This document shows, one piece after another, positions 7,297 through 15,604 of a DNA stretch of 64,000 bases; the first letter of the stretch is position 1, and every line of letters starts with the position of its first letter. This stretch comes from Flavobacteriales bacterium. Lineage in GTDB: Bacteria; Bacteroidota; Bacteroidia; Flavobacteriales_F; PHOS-HE28. The position numbers and the translations under genes were made by a program. Below the pieces are notes generated by a model, which saw only the letters and a list, made by a program, of their open reading frames with translations, did not search any database and was not told the DNA's origin. The DNA is taken from assembly GCA_020635695.1 (NCBI GenBank), contig JACJZH010000009.1, positions 1 through 64,000 of the forward strand, read 5' to 3'.

Positions 7297-8631
7297 TCAG
7301 CCCGCCAGCACGGCCTTGGCGTAGTTCGCCCAGCTCATGGTCTTCGTCGCCTCCACCACGTGTTCCCGCGGGATGGGCTGGTCCACGGCCTTGTTCATCA
7401 CACGCACCATGTCGGCCAGGTCGTTGGGCGTCGCCAGGTAGCCGTTGTAGCCGTCGGTGATGGTCTCCGGAAAGTGCCCCACGCGCGTAGCCACGGCAGG
7501 CAGCTTGAAGTTGTAGCTGAGGCTCTCGACCCCGCTCGGTGTGGCGGTCTCGTAGAAGAGCACGATGCTGTCCGCTGCCTGGAAGTACGGGGGCACTTCC
7601 TCGTTCGGCACGAAACGGTCCACCACCAGCACCCGGTCGCGGATGCCCAGCTCGTCCACCAGGGCCAGGGGATCGTAGCCCTGCTCGTCATCGGCCTTCT
7701 TCAGGAAGAGCTTCTTCAAGGTGCCGAAGACCGCGTTCTTCAGCTTGGTGCTCAGCTTGCGCTGGTCCACCGTCTGCCAGAAGCGCTCGCCCACCACCAT
7801 CAGGCTCACATCGTCGCGCTGCTTCGCCAGCTCCGCGAAGGCCCGCAGGCAGTGGTGCAGCCCCTTGTACTTGCGGATGAACCCGAAGAAGAGGAACACA
7901 TGTCCCTTCAGTCCGTGTCGCGCCTTCCAGGCTTCCTTGTCGAACGCCGGATCGGGCTTGAAGAGGCTGTAGATCGGGTGGTAGAGCTTGAGGATGGTCT
8001 TTGGTCGTTGGTCGTTGGTCTTAGGTCCTAGTCCTGAGGTGTGAGCGGCCATGGACCTACGACCAACGACCAAAGACCTCGCTTCCGAGTGCCCATCCAA
8101 CGTGACCTCGAAGGATCCATCCGGCATCAAGGCCTTCAATTCGTCCGCCGTCTTGTAAGCATGCACGATGAAGCTGTGCCCGTGCCGTAGCGCCATGCGG
8201 GTGAGCCGCGTGTCCAGGCTGCTCTGCTCTTTCGCTGCCACGAAGTGCAGGTCGAAGAGGACCTCGGCCTTCGTGTGCTTCCGCAGGTACTTCGCGATGG
8301 TGTTCAGCGGAATGCCCTGAGTGGGGTTGTACCACTGGATGATCACCTTGTCCGGCTTCAGCGCGGCGATGGCCTTCGCGGTCTTCTTCCAGGTACCGGG
8401 TGCGTTCCAGTTGGTCAGGTAGTGGACGGGGATGTCGTAGCCTTCGAGGAAGTCGCTGCGGCTGGCCTTGTCCACGAACTCGCGCGGGATGATGGCCGGG
8501 TACTGCTGCGTCCAGCTGACGATCGTGACCTCGGCGCCTTCGTCCTTCAGCGCACGGGCCAGCGCGGTGTTGTACTGGGCGATGCCGCCCTTGAACCGGG
8601 GGCCTGGGCCGAAGCAGACGACGCGGGTCAT
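7297..8631 (-). CDS. GT4-type glycosyltransferase with in-frame repeat insertion
   Basis: This 444-residue glycosyltransferase has GT-B fold signatures. The N-terminal part has FGPGPRFKGGIAQYN and AEVTIVSW. The C-terminal GT4 domain has HVFLFFGFIRKYKGL, a donor-binding stretch with TPSGVESLSYNFKLP and a DGYNGYL loop. The ATG at 8631 overlaps the epimerase stop by 4 nt (ATGA). Residues about 181-212 are foreign to the fold: they translate a palindromic set of 7-bp repeats (7996-8091) and sit just before the linker LKLYHPIYSLF. The insertion keeps frame, so the protein may still be active. It probably transfers a sugar in cell-surface polysaccharide synthesis together with the adjacent SDR enzyme; donor and acceptor are unknown. 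Confidence 0.85.
   Translation of the reverse strand: MTRVVCFGPGPRFKGGIAQYNTALARALKDEGAEVTIVSWTQQYPAIIPREFVDKASRSDFLEGYDIPVHYLTNWNAPGTWKKTAKAIAALKPDKVIIQWYNPTQGIPLNTIAKYLRKHTKAEVLFDLHFVAAKEQSSLDTRLTRMALRHGHSFIVHAYKTADELKALMPDGSFEVTLDGHSEARSLVVGRRSMAAHTSGLGPKTNDQRPKTILKLYHPIYSLFKPDPAFDKEAWKARHGLKGHVFLFFGFIRKYKGLHHCLRAFAELAKQRDDVSLMVVGERFWQTVDQRKLSTKLKNAVFGTLKKLFLKKADDEQGYDPLALVDELGIRDRVLVVDRFVPNEEVPPYFQAADSIVLFYETATPSGVESLSYNFKLPAVATRVGHFPETITDGYNGYLATPNDLADMVRVMNKAVDQPIPREHVVEATKTMSWANYAKAVLAG
7993..8081. repeat. inverted heptanucleotide array E inside the glycosyltransferase gene
   Basis: Left half 7993-8034: gatggtc, tttggtc, gttggtc, gttggtc, ttaggtc, ctagtcc. Right half 8054-8081: gacctac, gaccaac, gaccaaa, gacctcg. 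A perfect 15-bp inverted repeat pairs 7999-8013 with 8061-8075, extending to 22 bp with one mismatch (7999-8020 with 8054-8075). The whole element lies in frame within the coding sequence. Confidence 0.9.
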
Positions 8632-9674
8632 TCGCCTGCCTTCACGCGTGCCACCGCGGCGTCGTACACCCTCCGCATGCCCTCCTCGGTGCTGATCCTC
8701 GCCTTCCATCCGAGGTGCTCCTCCACCCAGCTCATGTCGCAGTAGCGGCTGTGCACGCCCACGGGCTTGTCCAGCAGGGGCTTGATGGTGGGGGTGTAGC
8801 CGGCGAAGGAGGTGAACAGTTCGATGATCTCCAGGAAGCTGGTGAGCTTGCCCATGCCGATGTTGATCGCGGTGCCGTCGGAGATCTTGTCCATGGCCAG
8901 CAGCGTCAGGTCCAGCACGTCGTCGATGTGCACGAAGTCCCGGCCCTGCTTCCCGGTGCCCCACACCTCGAAGGGGTCTTCCTTCCGGGCCGCCCTTGCC
9001 GCAATGGCGGGAATGGGATAGGAGAGGTCCTGGTCCTCGCCATAGCCGCTGAAGGGCCTGATGCAGGTGACGTGCACGCCGTAGTGGCTGGCCGCGATCT
9101 TGGCCAGGAACTCGCCCGTGAGCTTGCTCCAGCCGTAGGTCATGTCCGGCTCGCCCATCTTCTTGAAGTCGATATCGCTCTCCTTCAGCTGTAGCGTGTT
9201 GCTCTCGGTCTGCAGGTCGATGGGGTAGGCGGCGCTGCTGCTGGGGTACAGGAACCGGTCGGGCTTGTTGCGGCAGACATAGAGGAACATCTCCGCATCG
9301 ATGCTCAGGTCCTGCGCCACCAACATGGGGTCGCCATCGATCTTGCTGCGCCCGCCCACGATGGCCGCGAAATGGAAGATGTCCTTGAACCGCGTGACGT
9401 CAAGGCCATGCTGATTCACGAAATATTCCGGGTCCCGGTTCAATTCGCGCAGCACGTCGCGCAGGTCGGCCTGCAGGAAGAGCACCCTGCCGTCACCATA
9501 CACCGTGATCCCGCGGTCCTCGCCGTCGCACTTCCAGGGTGCCCAGGTGTCCGGGTGGGTGCCCACGCTGAGGTCGTCGACGAGCAGGATGCGATCGGCG
9601 GTGGTATTGAAGAGCCGCTGGACCATGTTGCGGCCCACGAAGCCGCAGCCGCCTGTAACAAGGTGTGTTGCCAT
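8628..9674 (-). CDS. NAD-dependent epimerase/dehydratase (extended SDR)
   Basis: The 348-residue protein has the extended-SDR blocks. They are the nucleotide-binding TGGCGFVG near residue 7, FHFAAIVGG, a PSSSAAYP serine region, a YGWSK catalytic Tyr/Lys motif and a C-terminal VHIDDV segment. These enzymes epimerise, dehydrate or reduce nucleotide-activated sugars. ATG 9674 was chosen over TTG 9683, since it places the Rossmann motif at the usual position and lies 6 nt after a -7-like element. It is coupled by ATGA to the glycosyltransferase, so the two probably make and transfer a surface sugar. The specific substrate cannot be read from sequence. Confidence 0.85.
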   Translation of the reverse strand: MATHLVTGGCGFVGRNMVQRLFNTTADRILLVDDLSVGTHPDTWAPWKCDGEDRGITVYGDGRVLFLQADLRDVLRELNRDPEYFVNQHGLDVTRFKDIFHFAAIVGGRSKIDGDPMLVAQDLSIDAEMFLYVCRNKPDRFLYPSSSAAYPIDLQTESNTLQLKESDIDFKKMGEPDMTYGWSKLTGEFLAKIAASHYGVHVTCIRPFSGYGEDQDLSYPIPAIAARAARKEDPFEVWGTGKQGRDFVHIDDVLDLTLLAMDKISDGTAINIGMGKLTSFLEIIELFTSFAGYTPTIKPLLDKPVGVHSRYCDMSWVEEHLGWKARISTEEGMRRVYDAAVARVKAGE

Positions 9675-9680
9675 GCGCTG

Positions 9681-9688
9681 CAAAGATG
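9681..9688 (-). promoter_or_regulatory. putative -7 element (CATCTTTG)
   Basis: CATCTTTG matches TAnnTTTG at 7 of 8 positions and ends 6 nt before the epimerase ATG, which implies a nearly leaderless transcript. Confidence 0.4.
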
Positions 9689-9700
9689 GGACGTCCGGTC

Positions 9701-10129
9701 TCAGCCGTCGACCTCGCCGTGGAAGCGGTCCGCAACACCTGCCGGAGGCAGCATGCAGGCGTCCTTCACGCCGAACCAGCGGTACCGGTTCCGGGCCGCG
9801 AGATCATAGACCAGGTCGCGTAGCGGGCCGGGCACGACCACGAAGAGGTAGGTGAGCGCCCAAGGGAAACCCAGGTCCCTTGCCAGTTCCAGCGCCCCGC
9901 GCGAACGGGTGAACAACCGACCCTTCCTCAGGTAGACCAAGGAGGTCAGCGTTTGGTGGTCCTGTTCATACCGGGTCAGCAGGTCCTTCGCCAGATCCGA
10001 CTGGAGCGGCGCGAAATGGATGCGTTCCCGGGGATCATGCCTGAGCACGAAACGCACGGAGGCGTTGCAGAGGCTGCAGATCCCGTCGAAGAGCAGCAGG
10101 CGGTCCGGGAATTCTCCCAGGTCGGACAT
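9701..10129 (-). CDS. DCC-family (DUF393) thiol-disulfide oxidoreductase-like protein
   Basis: The 142-residue protein has the hallmark of the DUF393/DCC family near its N-terminus: LLFDGICSLCN, with the two cysteines spaced CxxC. A conserved RFAPLQS-like segment (HFAPLQSDLAK) and a hydrophobic helix with YLFVVVPGPLRDLVYD follow. The thioredoxin-like CxxC suggests a redox role, but the family's biological function is poorly defined. It lies 14 bp downstream of the secreted protein gene and 26 bp upstream of the epimerase, so it is probably part of the same transcript. Confidence 0.85.
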   Translation of the reverse strand: MSDLGEFPDRLLLFDGICSLCNASVRFVLRHDPRERIHFAPLQSDLAKDLLTRYEQDHQTLTSLVYLRKGRLFTRSRGALELARDLGFPWALTYLFVVVPGPLRDLVYDLAARNRYRWFGVKDACMLPPAGVADRFHGEVDG

Positions 10130-10143
10130 GCCCCAAAGGTCGT

Positions 10144-10986
10144 TCAGAGCGCGAACGGCATCCGGTGCACGCCAGGTTCCGCGCTGGTGTGCAGGTGCAG
10201 GGCGTAGCGCCCGGGTGGCCAGTCCAGCACGTCCAGTTCCACCGGGATGCGGTGATCCCCGGGTGCGAACACCTCGCGGGCCAGCAGCGTACGCACGATG
10301 CGCCCCTCCCGGTCCACCACCACCAGGGTCACCAGTCCCCCCGAGGGTAGATCCACGCGCAGGTCGCGCTGAATGGCCTCGGGACGCCCGGAACAGGCAC
10401 GGTGCGGGTCGTCGGCGAAGCGTACCGTATACGTGGGCGGCGGCAACCCGGTGATGCGGGCCAGGGCATGGCGGAGCGTGTCGTCCACAGTGCCGTCCAA
10501 GGCGCCCATGCCGGCCAGGTCGTGCCCGTCGCTGACCACCCAGATGGCATGCTGGGCCAGGTGGTCCGGATATCGACCGGCGGCAATGGCGCGGGCCACC
10601 CGTTGCAGTTCATCGGTGCCGGGTGCTCCGGTCCGGTAGGTGGCCCCGGGGTCCGGAGAGTGGTTCGGAGCTTCGCAGCAAAAGGCCCGGCAGGTGACCA
10701 GCCGGCTTCCTCCGGGCGTGAGGGCCACCATTTCCTCGCGCACCACGATCAGGTCCTGCACCGGAGCTTCCGAACTGGGAAAGACCCAACCCACGGGAAT
10801 GCTGGTGGTGATGGGTCGAGCGGTACGGTTCGCCACGGTCACCTGCAGGCATTCGCCCTGGTGGCCGCCGAGACCGCGGGCCTCCACGTCCACCGCCCCG
10901 GCCTCCAGCAGGAGCAACAAGGCCTCATGTGAGGCAGGCAACAGGGTCCCAAGAAGCAGCGAGGTGGACAGCAGGAAGGCACGCAT
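10144..10986 (-). CDS. secreted protein with FlgD-like C-terminal domain
   Basis: This 280-residue protein has a signal peptide (MRAFLLSTSLLLGTLLPASHE). The central part is beta-rich with several cysteines (CRAFCCEAP). The last 70 residues (LVTLVVVDREGRIVRTLL, then VELDVLDWPPGRYALHLHT) resemble the FlgD-Ig/T9SS-type C-terminal fold, though the match is weak. ATG 10986 directly precedes the signal peptide and was preferred over further in-frame starts upstream. It is first in a four-gene minus-strand run with the DCC protein, epimerase and glycosyltransferase. Function unknown. Confidence 0.7.
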   Translation of the reverse strand: MRAFLLSTSLLLGTLLPASHEALLLLLEAGAVDVEARGLGGHQGECLQVTVANRTARPITTSIPVGWVFPSSEAPVQDLIVVREEMVALTPGGSRLVTCRAFCCEAPNHSPDPGATYRTGAPGTDELQRVARAIAAGRYPDHLAQHAIWVVSDGHDLAGMGALDGTVDDTLRHALARITGLPPPTYTVRFADDPHRACSGRPEAIQRDLRVDLPSGGLVTLVVVDREGRIVRTLLAREVFAPGDHRIPVELDVLDWPPGRYALHLHTSAEPGVHRMPFAL

Positions 10987-11094
10987 GGATCCGGGTTCCG
11001 GTGAATGCCAGTTGAACGCCGGACCGATCGCGATCCGTACACGGCGGTGTTGATCGGTGCCCATCCCCACGCAATACCGGCCCTGGCCCGGCCG

Positions 11095-11102
11095 TACCTT
11101 TG
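11095..11102 (+). promoter_or_regulatory. -7 element TACCTTTG
   Basis: An exact match to the Bacteroidota TAnnTTTG consensus, ending 5 nt before the GTG start at 11108. This implies transcription starts at or next to the start codon. No -33 TTG was found at the expected spacing. Confidence 0.6.
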
Positions 11103-11107
11103 TGGCC

Positions 11108-12130
11108 GTGAGGAAATTCACCGTCATTCTCCTATGCACTGCCCTGTGCGGGCCCATGGCCATGGGCCAACCGGGCCCCGATGCCAGCGCCCCGAACGTG
11201 GTGGACGATCAGGGCCGCAAACAGGGTCCGTGGGTGCGCCTGTGGTACCAAAGCGACAAGGTGCGCTACACCGGACAGTTCAAGGACGACAGGCCGGTCG
11301 GGCGTTTCAACCACTATGCCACCGATGGGAAGCTGGAGAGCGTCGTGGACCACTATGCCGACAGCGATGCCGCGCATGCCCGCCATTTCCACCCGAACGG
11401 CCGGCTGATGGCCGAAGGGCGTTACGACGGTCAGCGGAAGGACAGCACCTGGAACTACTTCGACCCGGAGGGCCGGCTCAGGCGGGTGGAGAACTTCCAC
11501 CTGGGCACGGAACACGGTGATTGGACGGCCTACTATCCGGATGGCGCGGTGGTGGAACGGAAGCACTACGAGAACGGCCGCCTGGAGGGTCGCTTCGAGC
11601 AGTTCCACCCGAACGGGCAGCTGCAGATGGAGGCCCGGTACGAGAACGGCGAGCCCGAAGGCACCATGACCTGGTACTATCCCGATGGGAAGAAGGAGAT
11701 CCAGGGCGACATGGTGAACGGACAACGGGAAGGGGCCTGGATCTACTACAATCCCGACGGCACCATTCAAATACAGGTGCTCTATCAGCAGGGAGAGTAC
11801 GTGAAGGACAAGAAGGAGAACGGCACGTTCAAGGAGCATTACGACGACGAGCGGCTGAAGAGCGAGACCACCTACAAGCGTGGCCTGAGGGAAGGACCGC
11901 ACTCGGAATATCACCCGGACGGTGAATGGGTGCGGCGGCCTGTACCCGAGGATCCCGTACGTGGCACCCCGGCCGACGAGGAGATGGTGCTGGAGGGACA
12001 GACCCTGAAACTGGAGTGCACCTACCGGAACGATCGGCTGCACGGAACGTTGAAGGAATACGACGCGGAAGGCCGCTTGGTGCGGCAGGAGGAGTACATC
12101 GAAGGTGAACTGGTGAAGAAGGTGCGATGA
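11108..12130 (+). CDS. secreted MORN/YwqK-repeat protein
   Basis: The 340-residue protein begins at GTG 11108 with a signal peptide (RKFTVILLCTALCGPMAMG). It then consists of MORN-type/YwqK repeats of about 23 residues with the pattern yYpdGk.. e..y.nG..eG.w: examples are HYATDGKLESVVDHY, HPNGRLMAEGRYDG, YYPDGAVVERKHYENG and YYPDGKKEIQGDMVNGQREG. Such repeats form extended beta-hairpin surfaces for protein or lipid contact. The upstream in-frame start at 11057 would place the signal peptide internally. It is the first gene of the ATGA-coupled run that continues with mnmA. Its link to tRNA modification is positional only. Confidence 0.85.
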   Translation: MRKFTVILLCTALCGPMAMGQPGPDASAPNVVDDQGRKQGPWVRLWYQSDKVRYTGQFKDDRPVGRFNHYATDGKLESVVDHYADSDAAHARHFHPNGRLMAEGRYDGQRKDSTWNYFDPEGRLRRVENFHLGTEHGDWTAYYPDGAVVERKHYENGRLEGRFEQFHPNGQLQMEARYENGEPEGTMTWYYPDGKKEIQGDMVNGQREGAWIYYNPDGTIQIQVLYQQGEYVKDKKENGTFKEHYDDERLKSETTYKRGLREGPHSEYHPDGEWVRRPVPEDPVRGTPADEEMVLEGQTLKLECTYRNDRLHGTLKEYDAEGRLVRQEEYIEGELVKKVR

Positions 12131-13230
12131 GCAGGCACGGCAAGGTGTTGGTGGCCATGAGCGGCGGAGTGGACAGCTCCGTGACCGCGATGTTGCTGCA
12201 CGACGAGGGCTACGAGGTCATCGGCGTCACCATGAAGACCTGGGACTATGCCCAGAGCGGTGGTGGCAAGCGGGTGACCGGGTGCTGCGACCTGGACAGC
12301 ATCAACGATGCGCGTGAGCTGGCCGTGAGCCGTGGATTCCACCACCTGATCCTGGACATCCGGGAGGAGTTCGGCGAGGCCATCATCGGCAACTTCGTGG
12401 ACGAATACCTGGCCGGCCGTACGCCCAATCCATGCGTGCTCTGCAACACCTTCATCAAGTGGGAGGCGCTGCTGAAGCGGGCCGACATGCTGGACTGTCC
12501 CCTGATCGCCACCGGCCATTACGCACGGGTCCGCGAGCAGGATGGGCGCCACATCGTGAGCAAGGGGCTGGACCCCGCCAAGGACCAGAGCTACGTGCTG
12601 TGGGGGGTGGGGCAGGAGAGCCTGTCGCGCACCATGCTCCCGATCGGAGGCTTCCACAAGACGGAGATCCGCGAGCTGGCGCGGAAGAGCGGTTTCGAGG
12701 CGCTGGCCAACAAGAGCGAGAGCTACGAGATCTGCTTCATCCCGGACAACGACTACCGGGGCTTCCTGAAACGGCGGGAACCCGAGGCCACCGCGGAACT
12801 GGCCCATGGAAGGCTGGTGAGCACCAGCGGGGAGGTCCTGGGCGAGCACGATGGCTACCCGTTCTTCACCGTGGGACAGCGGAAGGGGCTTGGCATCGCC
12901 ACCGGTGAGCCGCTGTACGTGACGGACATCGATCCCGCCACGAACACCGTGACCCTGGGCGCCAAGGAGGAATTGGAGCGCACCAGGATGTACGTGCGCC
13001 GGCCGAACTTCCAGCGCTTCGACCGGTTGGAGGGTGAACTCGAGGCCGTGGTCAAGATCCGGTACAAGGACAGGGGCACGCCGGCCACCATCGTCATGGA
13101 CGGTGAACGTGTGCTGGTGGATTTCCATGCGGCCGTGTCAGGCATCGCACCCGGGCAGTCGGCCGTCTTCTATGATGGAGATGATGTGATCGGCGGTGGA
13201 TTCATCGACCGCGAACGTCCCGACGCATGA
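12127..13230 (+). CDS. mnmA: tRNA-specific 2-thiouridylase MnmA
   Basis: The 367-residue enzyme activates U34 of Lys, Glu and Gln tRNAs with ATP and inserts sulfur to make 2-thiouridine. The PP-loop SGGVDSS is at residues 12-18. The two catalytic cysteines are visible in PCVLCN (Cys106) and EICFIP (Cys203), with the conserved ATGHYARV and KDQSYVLWG blocks between them. The length is normal for the family. It overlaps the MORN gene by 4 nt upstream and the lipoprotein gene by 4 nt downstream (both ATGA), so the three are translated as a coupled set. Confidence 0.95.
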   Translation: MSRHGKVLVAMSGGVDSSVTAMLLHDEGYEVIGVTMKTWDYAQSGGGKRVTGCCDLDSINDARELAVSRGFHHLILDIREEFGEAIIGNFVDEYLAGRTPNPCVLCNTFIKWEALLKRADMLDCPLIATGHYARVREQDGRHIVSKGLDPAKDQSYVLWGVGQESLSRTMLPIGGFHKTEIRELARKSGFEALANKSESYEICFIPDNDYRGFLKRREPEATAELAHGRLVSTSGEVLGEHDGYPFFTVGQRKGLGIATGEPLYVTDIDPATNTVTLGAKEELERTRMYVRRPNFQRFDRLEGELEAVVKIRYKDRGTPATIVMDGERVLVDFHAAVSGIAPGQSAVFYDGDDVIGGGFIDRERPDA

Positions 13231-13928
13231 ACACGCGCACAGCCATACCCGCCATCCTGGCCACCCTTGCCCTGCTGCACGCAGGCTGCAGGGAGGACGA
13301 CCCGGCCGCTCCGCTCGACCTGGGCCAGGGATACTTCCCCACGCGCCTGGGCCACTGGGTGGAGTACCAGGTGGACAGCGCCTGGCGGGATGATGCCATC
13401 AACAGTTCAGGCCAGCTGACCTATTCCCTGCGGGAGGTGATCGAGGAGGACCACATCGACAACGAGGGACGGCCCGCACAGCGCATCCGTCGCTATGTGC
13501 TGGACAGCCTGGGCGATTGGGTGATCCGGGATGTCTGGACCCAGACACGCAACGCCACCAGTGCCGAGCGGACCGAGGAGAACCTGAGGCTGGTGAAATT
13601 GGTGTTCCCCGTGCGCGGAGGTCAGTTCTGGGACCTGAACGCACGGAATACCGAGGATGAGCTGGAGATGACCTACAGCACCTGGGACGTCCCTTGGAGC
13701 GTGAACGGCATGGCGTTCGACAGCACCGCGCTGGTGGAGACCACCTTCTTCAACAACCTGGTGGACACGGTGATCCATACCGAGCGCTACGCGAAGGGTG
13801 TGGGGCTTGTGTACCAGCGGCGCGTGGTGAGCAACACGCAGACCATCTTCAACCCGCCACTGCCCCCGCAAGTGGAGATCGAAGGGACCTACCTGACCAT
13901 GACCGCCACGGCCTGGGGCGACCTATGA
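13227..13928 (+). CDS. lipoprotein of unknown function
   Basis: This 233-residue product has a lipoprotein signal (lipobox LHAGC, Cys21). A beta-rich domain follows that opens with GQGYFPTRLGHWVEYQVDS, a motif frequently seen at the start of Bacteroidota lipoproteins that precede secreted proteases or T9SS cargo. The family is not further recognised. It overlaps mnmA by 4 nt and shares ATGATGATG with the following protease gene, so it is likely co-expressed with that secreted protease. Confidence 0.75.
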   Translation: MNTRTAIPAILATLALLHAGCREDDPAAPLDLGQGYFPTRLGHWVEYQVDSAWRDDAINSSGQLTYSLREVIEEDHIDNEGRPAQRIRRYVLDSLGDWVIRDVWTQTRNATSAERTEENLRLVKLVFPVRGGQFWDLNARNTEDELEMTYSTWDVPWSVNGMAFDSTALVETTFFNNLVDTVIHTERYAKGVGLVYQRRVVSNTQTIFNPPLPPQVEIEGTYLTMTATAWGDL

Positions 13929-15604
13929 TGATGTCCCGGTCCATCGCGATCCTCTTCGGCCTGTTCGTACAGGCGCTCCTGGTGGCCCAGACCGGACCAC
14001 AACGGTACCGGGTGCGCTTCACGGACAAGGGGAACACCCCGTTCAGCCTGGAACAACCCGAGGCCTATCTGTCCCCCCGTGCACTGGAACGGCGTCAGCG
14101 GCAGGGGATCGCCGTGGACAGTCTGGACCTGCCCGTGGACCCGGCCTACATCGATGCCCTTCTCCAATGGGGTGAGATCGAGCTGGTGAACCGAAGCCGC
14201 TGGATGAACGCGGTGACCATCCGGACCACGGACACCCTGGCCTTGGACAGCCTGCCCCAGGCACCCTTCGTGGCGGAGGTCCGGCGGGTGGATGACGGCG
14301 TCCGTGTCCCTGAGCGGATCCCCGACAAGTTCCCCGGTGTCTCCAAGTCCGAGATCGGGACACACTACCAGGAGATCTATGGCGCCTCATACCGCCAGGT
14401 GAGCATGATGAACCTGCACCTGCTCCACCAACTGGCCGGAGGGCGCGGGGAGGGCATGCTGATCGGGGTGCTCGACAGTGGGTTCGACGGCGTGGACAGC
14501 GCCGACCTCTTCACGCCCCTGCGACAACGTGCCGGGATCCGCTGGACCCAGGACCTGGCCGAACCTGGCGGCGATGTGTTCCAACGGCATTGGCATGGAC
14601 GAAGCGTGCTGAGCGTGATGGCCGCCGATGCACCGGGTTCCCTCATGGGCACCGCCCCCAAGGCGGACTATGCGCTCCTGCGCACCGAGTTCGAGGCCAG
14701 TGAGTTCATCTGGGAGGAGGATAACTGGATCGCCGGTGCGGAAGTGGCCGACAGCCTGGGCTGCGACGTGCTGAACACCTCACTGGGCTACACCACCTTC
14801 GAGGACAGCCTGACCGACCACACCTATTCCGAACTTGATGGACAGACCACGCGCATCAGCATCGCGGCCGGCATCGCCGTGGAGAAGGGCATGGTGGTGG
14901 TGAACAGCGCGGGGAACAGCGGCAACAACGGTTGGTTCCACATCGGTGCCCCTGCTGATGCGTTCGGGATCCTGGCCGTGGGTGCCGTGGACCATGACCG
15001 AAGAACGGCCTCGTTCAGCAGCCGCGGACCGAGCGCGGATGGCCGGGTGAAGCCCGATGTGGCCGCTGTGGGGGTGCAATGTGCAGCATTGAGCCCCTGG
15101 GATGCGGCCATCATCGGAGTGAACGGCACCAGCTTCAGCTCGCCGTTGGTGGCGGGTGCGGCCGCCTGCCTCTGGCAGCTGCATCCGGATCGGAGCAACG
15201 TGGAGATCATGGACGCCATCCGACGGAGCGCTTCCCAGTGGGATGCCCCGGATGCGGAGCAGGGGTTCGGCATTCCCGATCTCTGGCGGGCGCACCTGCT
15301 GCTCGGAGGTTCTGACCTCACCGGGCTCGCCGGTTCCAAGGTGCTGCAGGTGCAGCCCGTACCATTCGATGACTTCTTCGTGGTGGAACTGTTCACCGGT
15401 GCGGCCGACCGCGTGAAGCTGCAGCTCACGGATGCCGCCGGACGGATCGCCTGGCAGGCTGAGCAGGTGGTCGATACGGAGGCCTATCTGCAGTTGCGTG
15501 TGCAGGATGAGCCGCTTCAGCGCCTGGGAGCCGGGGTCTACGTGCTTCAGGTCGAACTGGGCGGCACCACCCTGGCCCGTCAGGTCGTGAAGGCAGGCCG
15601 ATGA
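13925..15604 (+). CDS. secreted S8 (subtilisin-like) protease with T9SS sorting tail
   Basis: The 559-residue preproprotein has a signal peptide (residues 1-21), a propeptide, and a subtilase domain. The triad is Asp184 in GVLDSGFDG, His224 in HWHGRSVLS and Ser403 in NGTSFSSPLVAG, with the oxyanion Asn331 in NSAGNSGNN. The last 80 residues have the T9SS type A pattern (VQPVPFDDFFVVEL, then LTDAAGRIAW, then LGAGVYVLQVE ending ARQVVKAGR). It should therefore be exported through the type IX system and anchored or released at the surface. Three ATGs (13925, 13928, 13931) overlap the previous stop, so the exact start is ambiguous by one or two residues. Confidence 0.93.
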   Translation: MMMSRSIAILFGLFVQALLVAQTGPQRYRVRFTDKGNTPFSLEQPEAYLSPRALERRQRQGIAVDSLDLPVDPAYIDALLQWGEIELVNRSRWMNAVTIRTTDTLALDSLPQAPFVAEVRRVDDGVRVPERIPDKFPGVSKSEIGTHYQEIYGASYRQVSMMNLHLLHQLAGGRGEGMLIGVLDSGFDGVDSADLFTPLRQRAGIRWTQDLAEPGGDVFQRHWHGRSVLSVMAADAPGSLMGTAPKADYALLRTEFEASEFIWEEDNWIAGAEVADSLGCDVLNTSLGYTTFEDSLTDHTYSELDGQTTRISIAAGIAVEKGMVVVNSAGNSGNNGWFHIGAPADAFGILAVGAVDHDRRTASFSSRGPSADGRVKPDVAAVGVQCAALSPWDAAIIGVNGTSFSSPLVAGAAACLWQLHPDRSNVEIMDAIRRSASQWDAPDAEQGFGIPDLWRAHLLLGGSDLTGLAGSKVLQVQPVPFDDFFVVELFTGAADRVKLQLTDAAGRIAWQAEQVVDTEAYLQLRVQDEPLQRLGAGVYVLQVELGGTTLARQVVKAGR

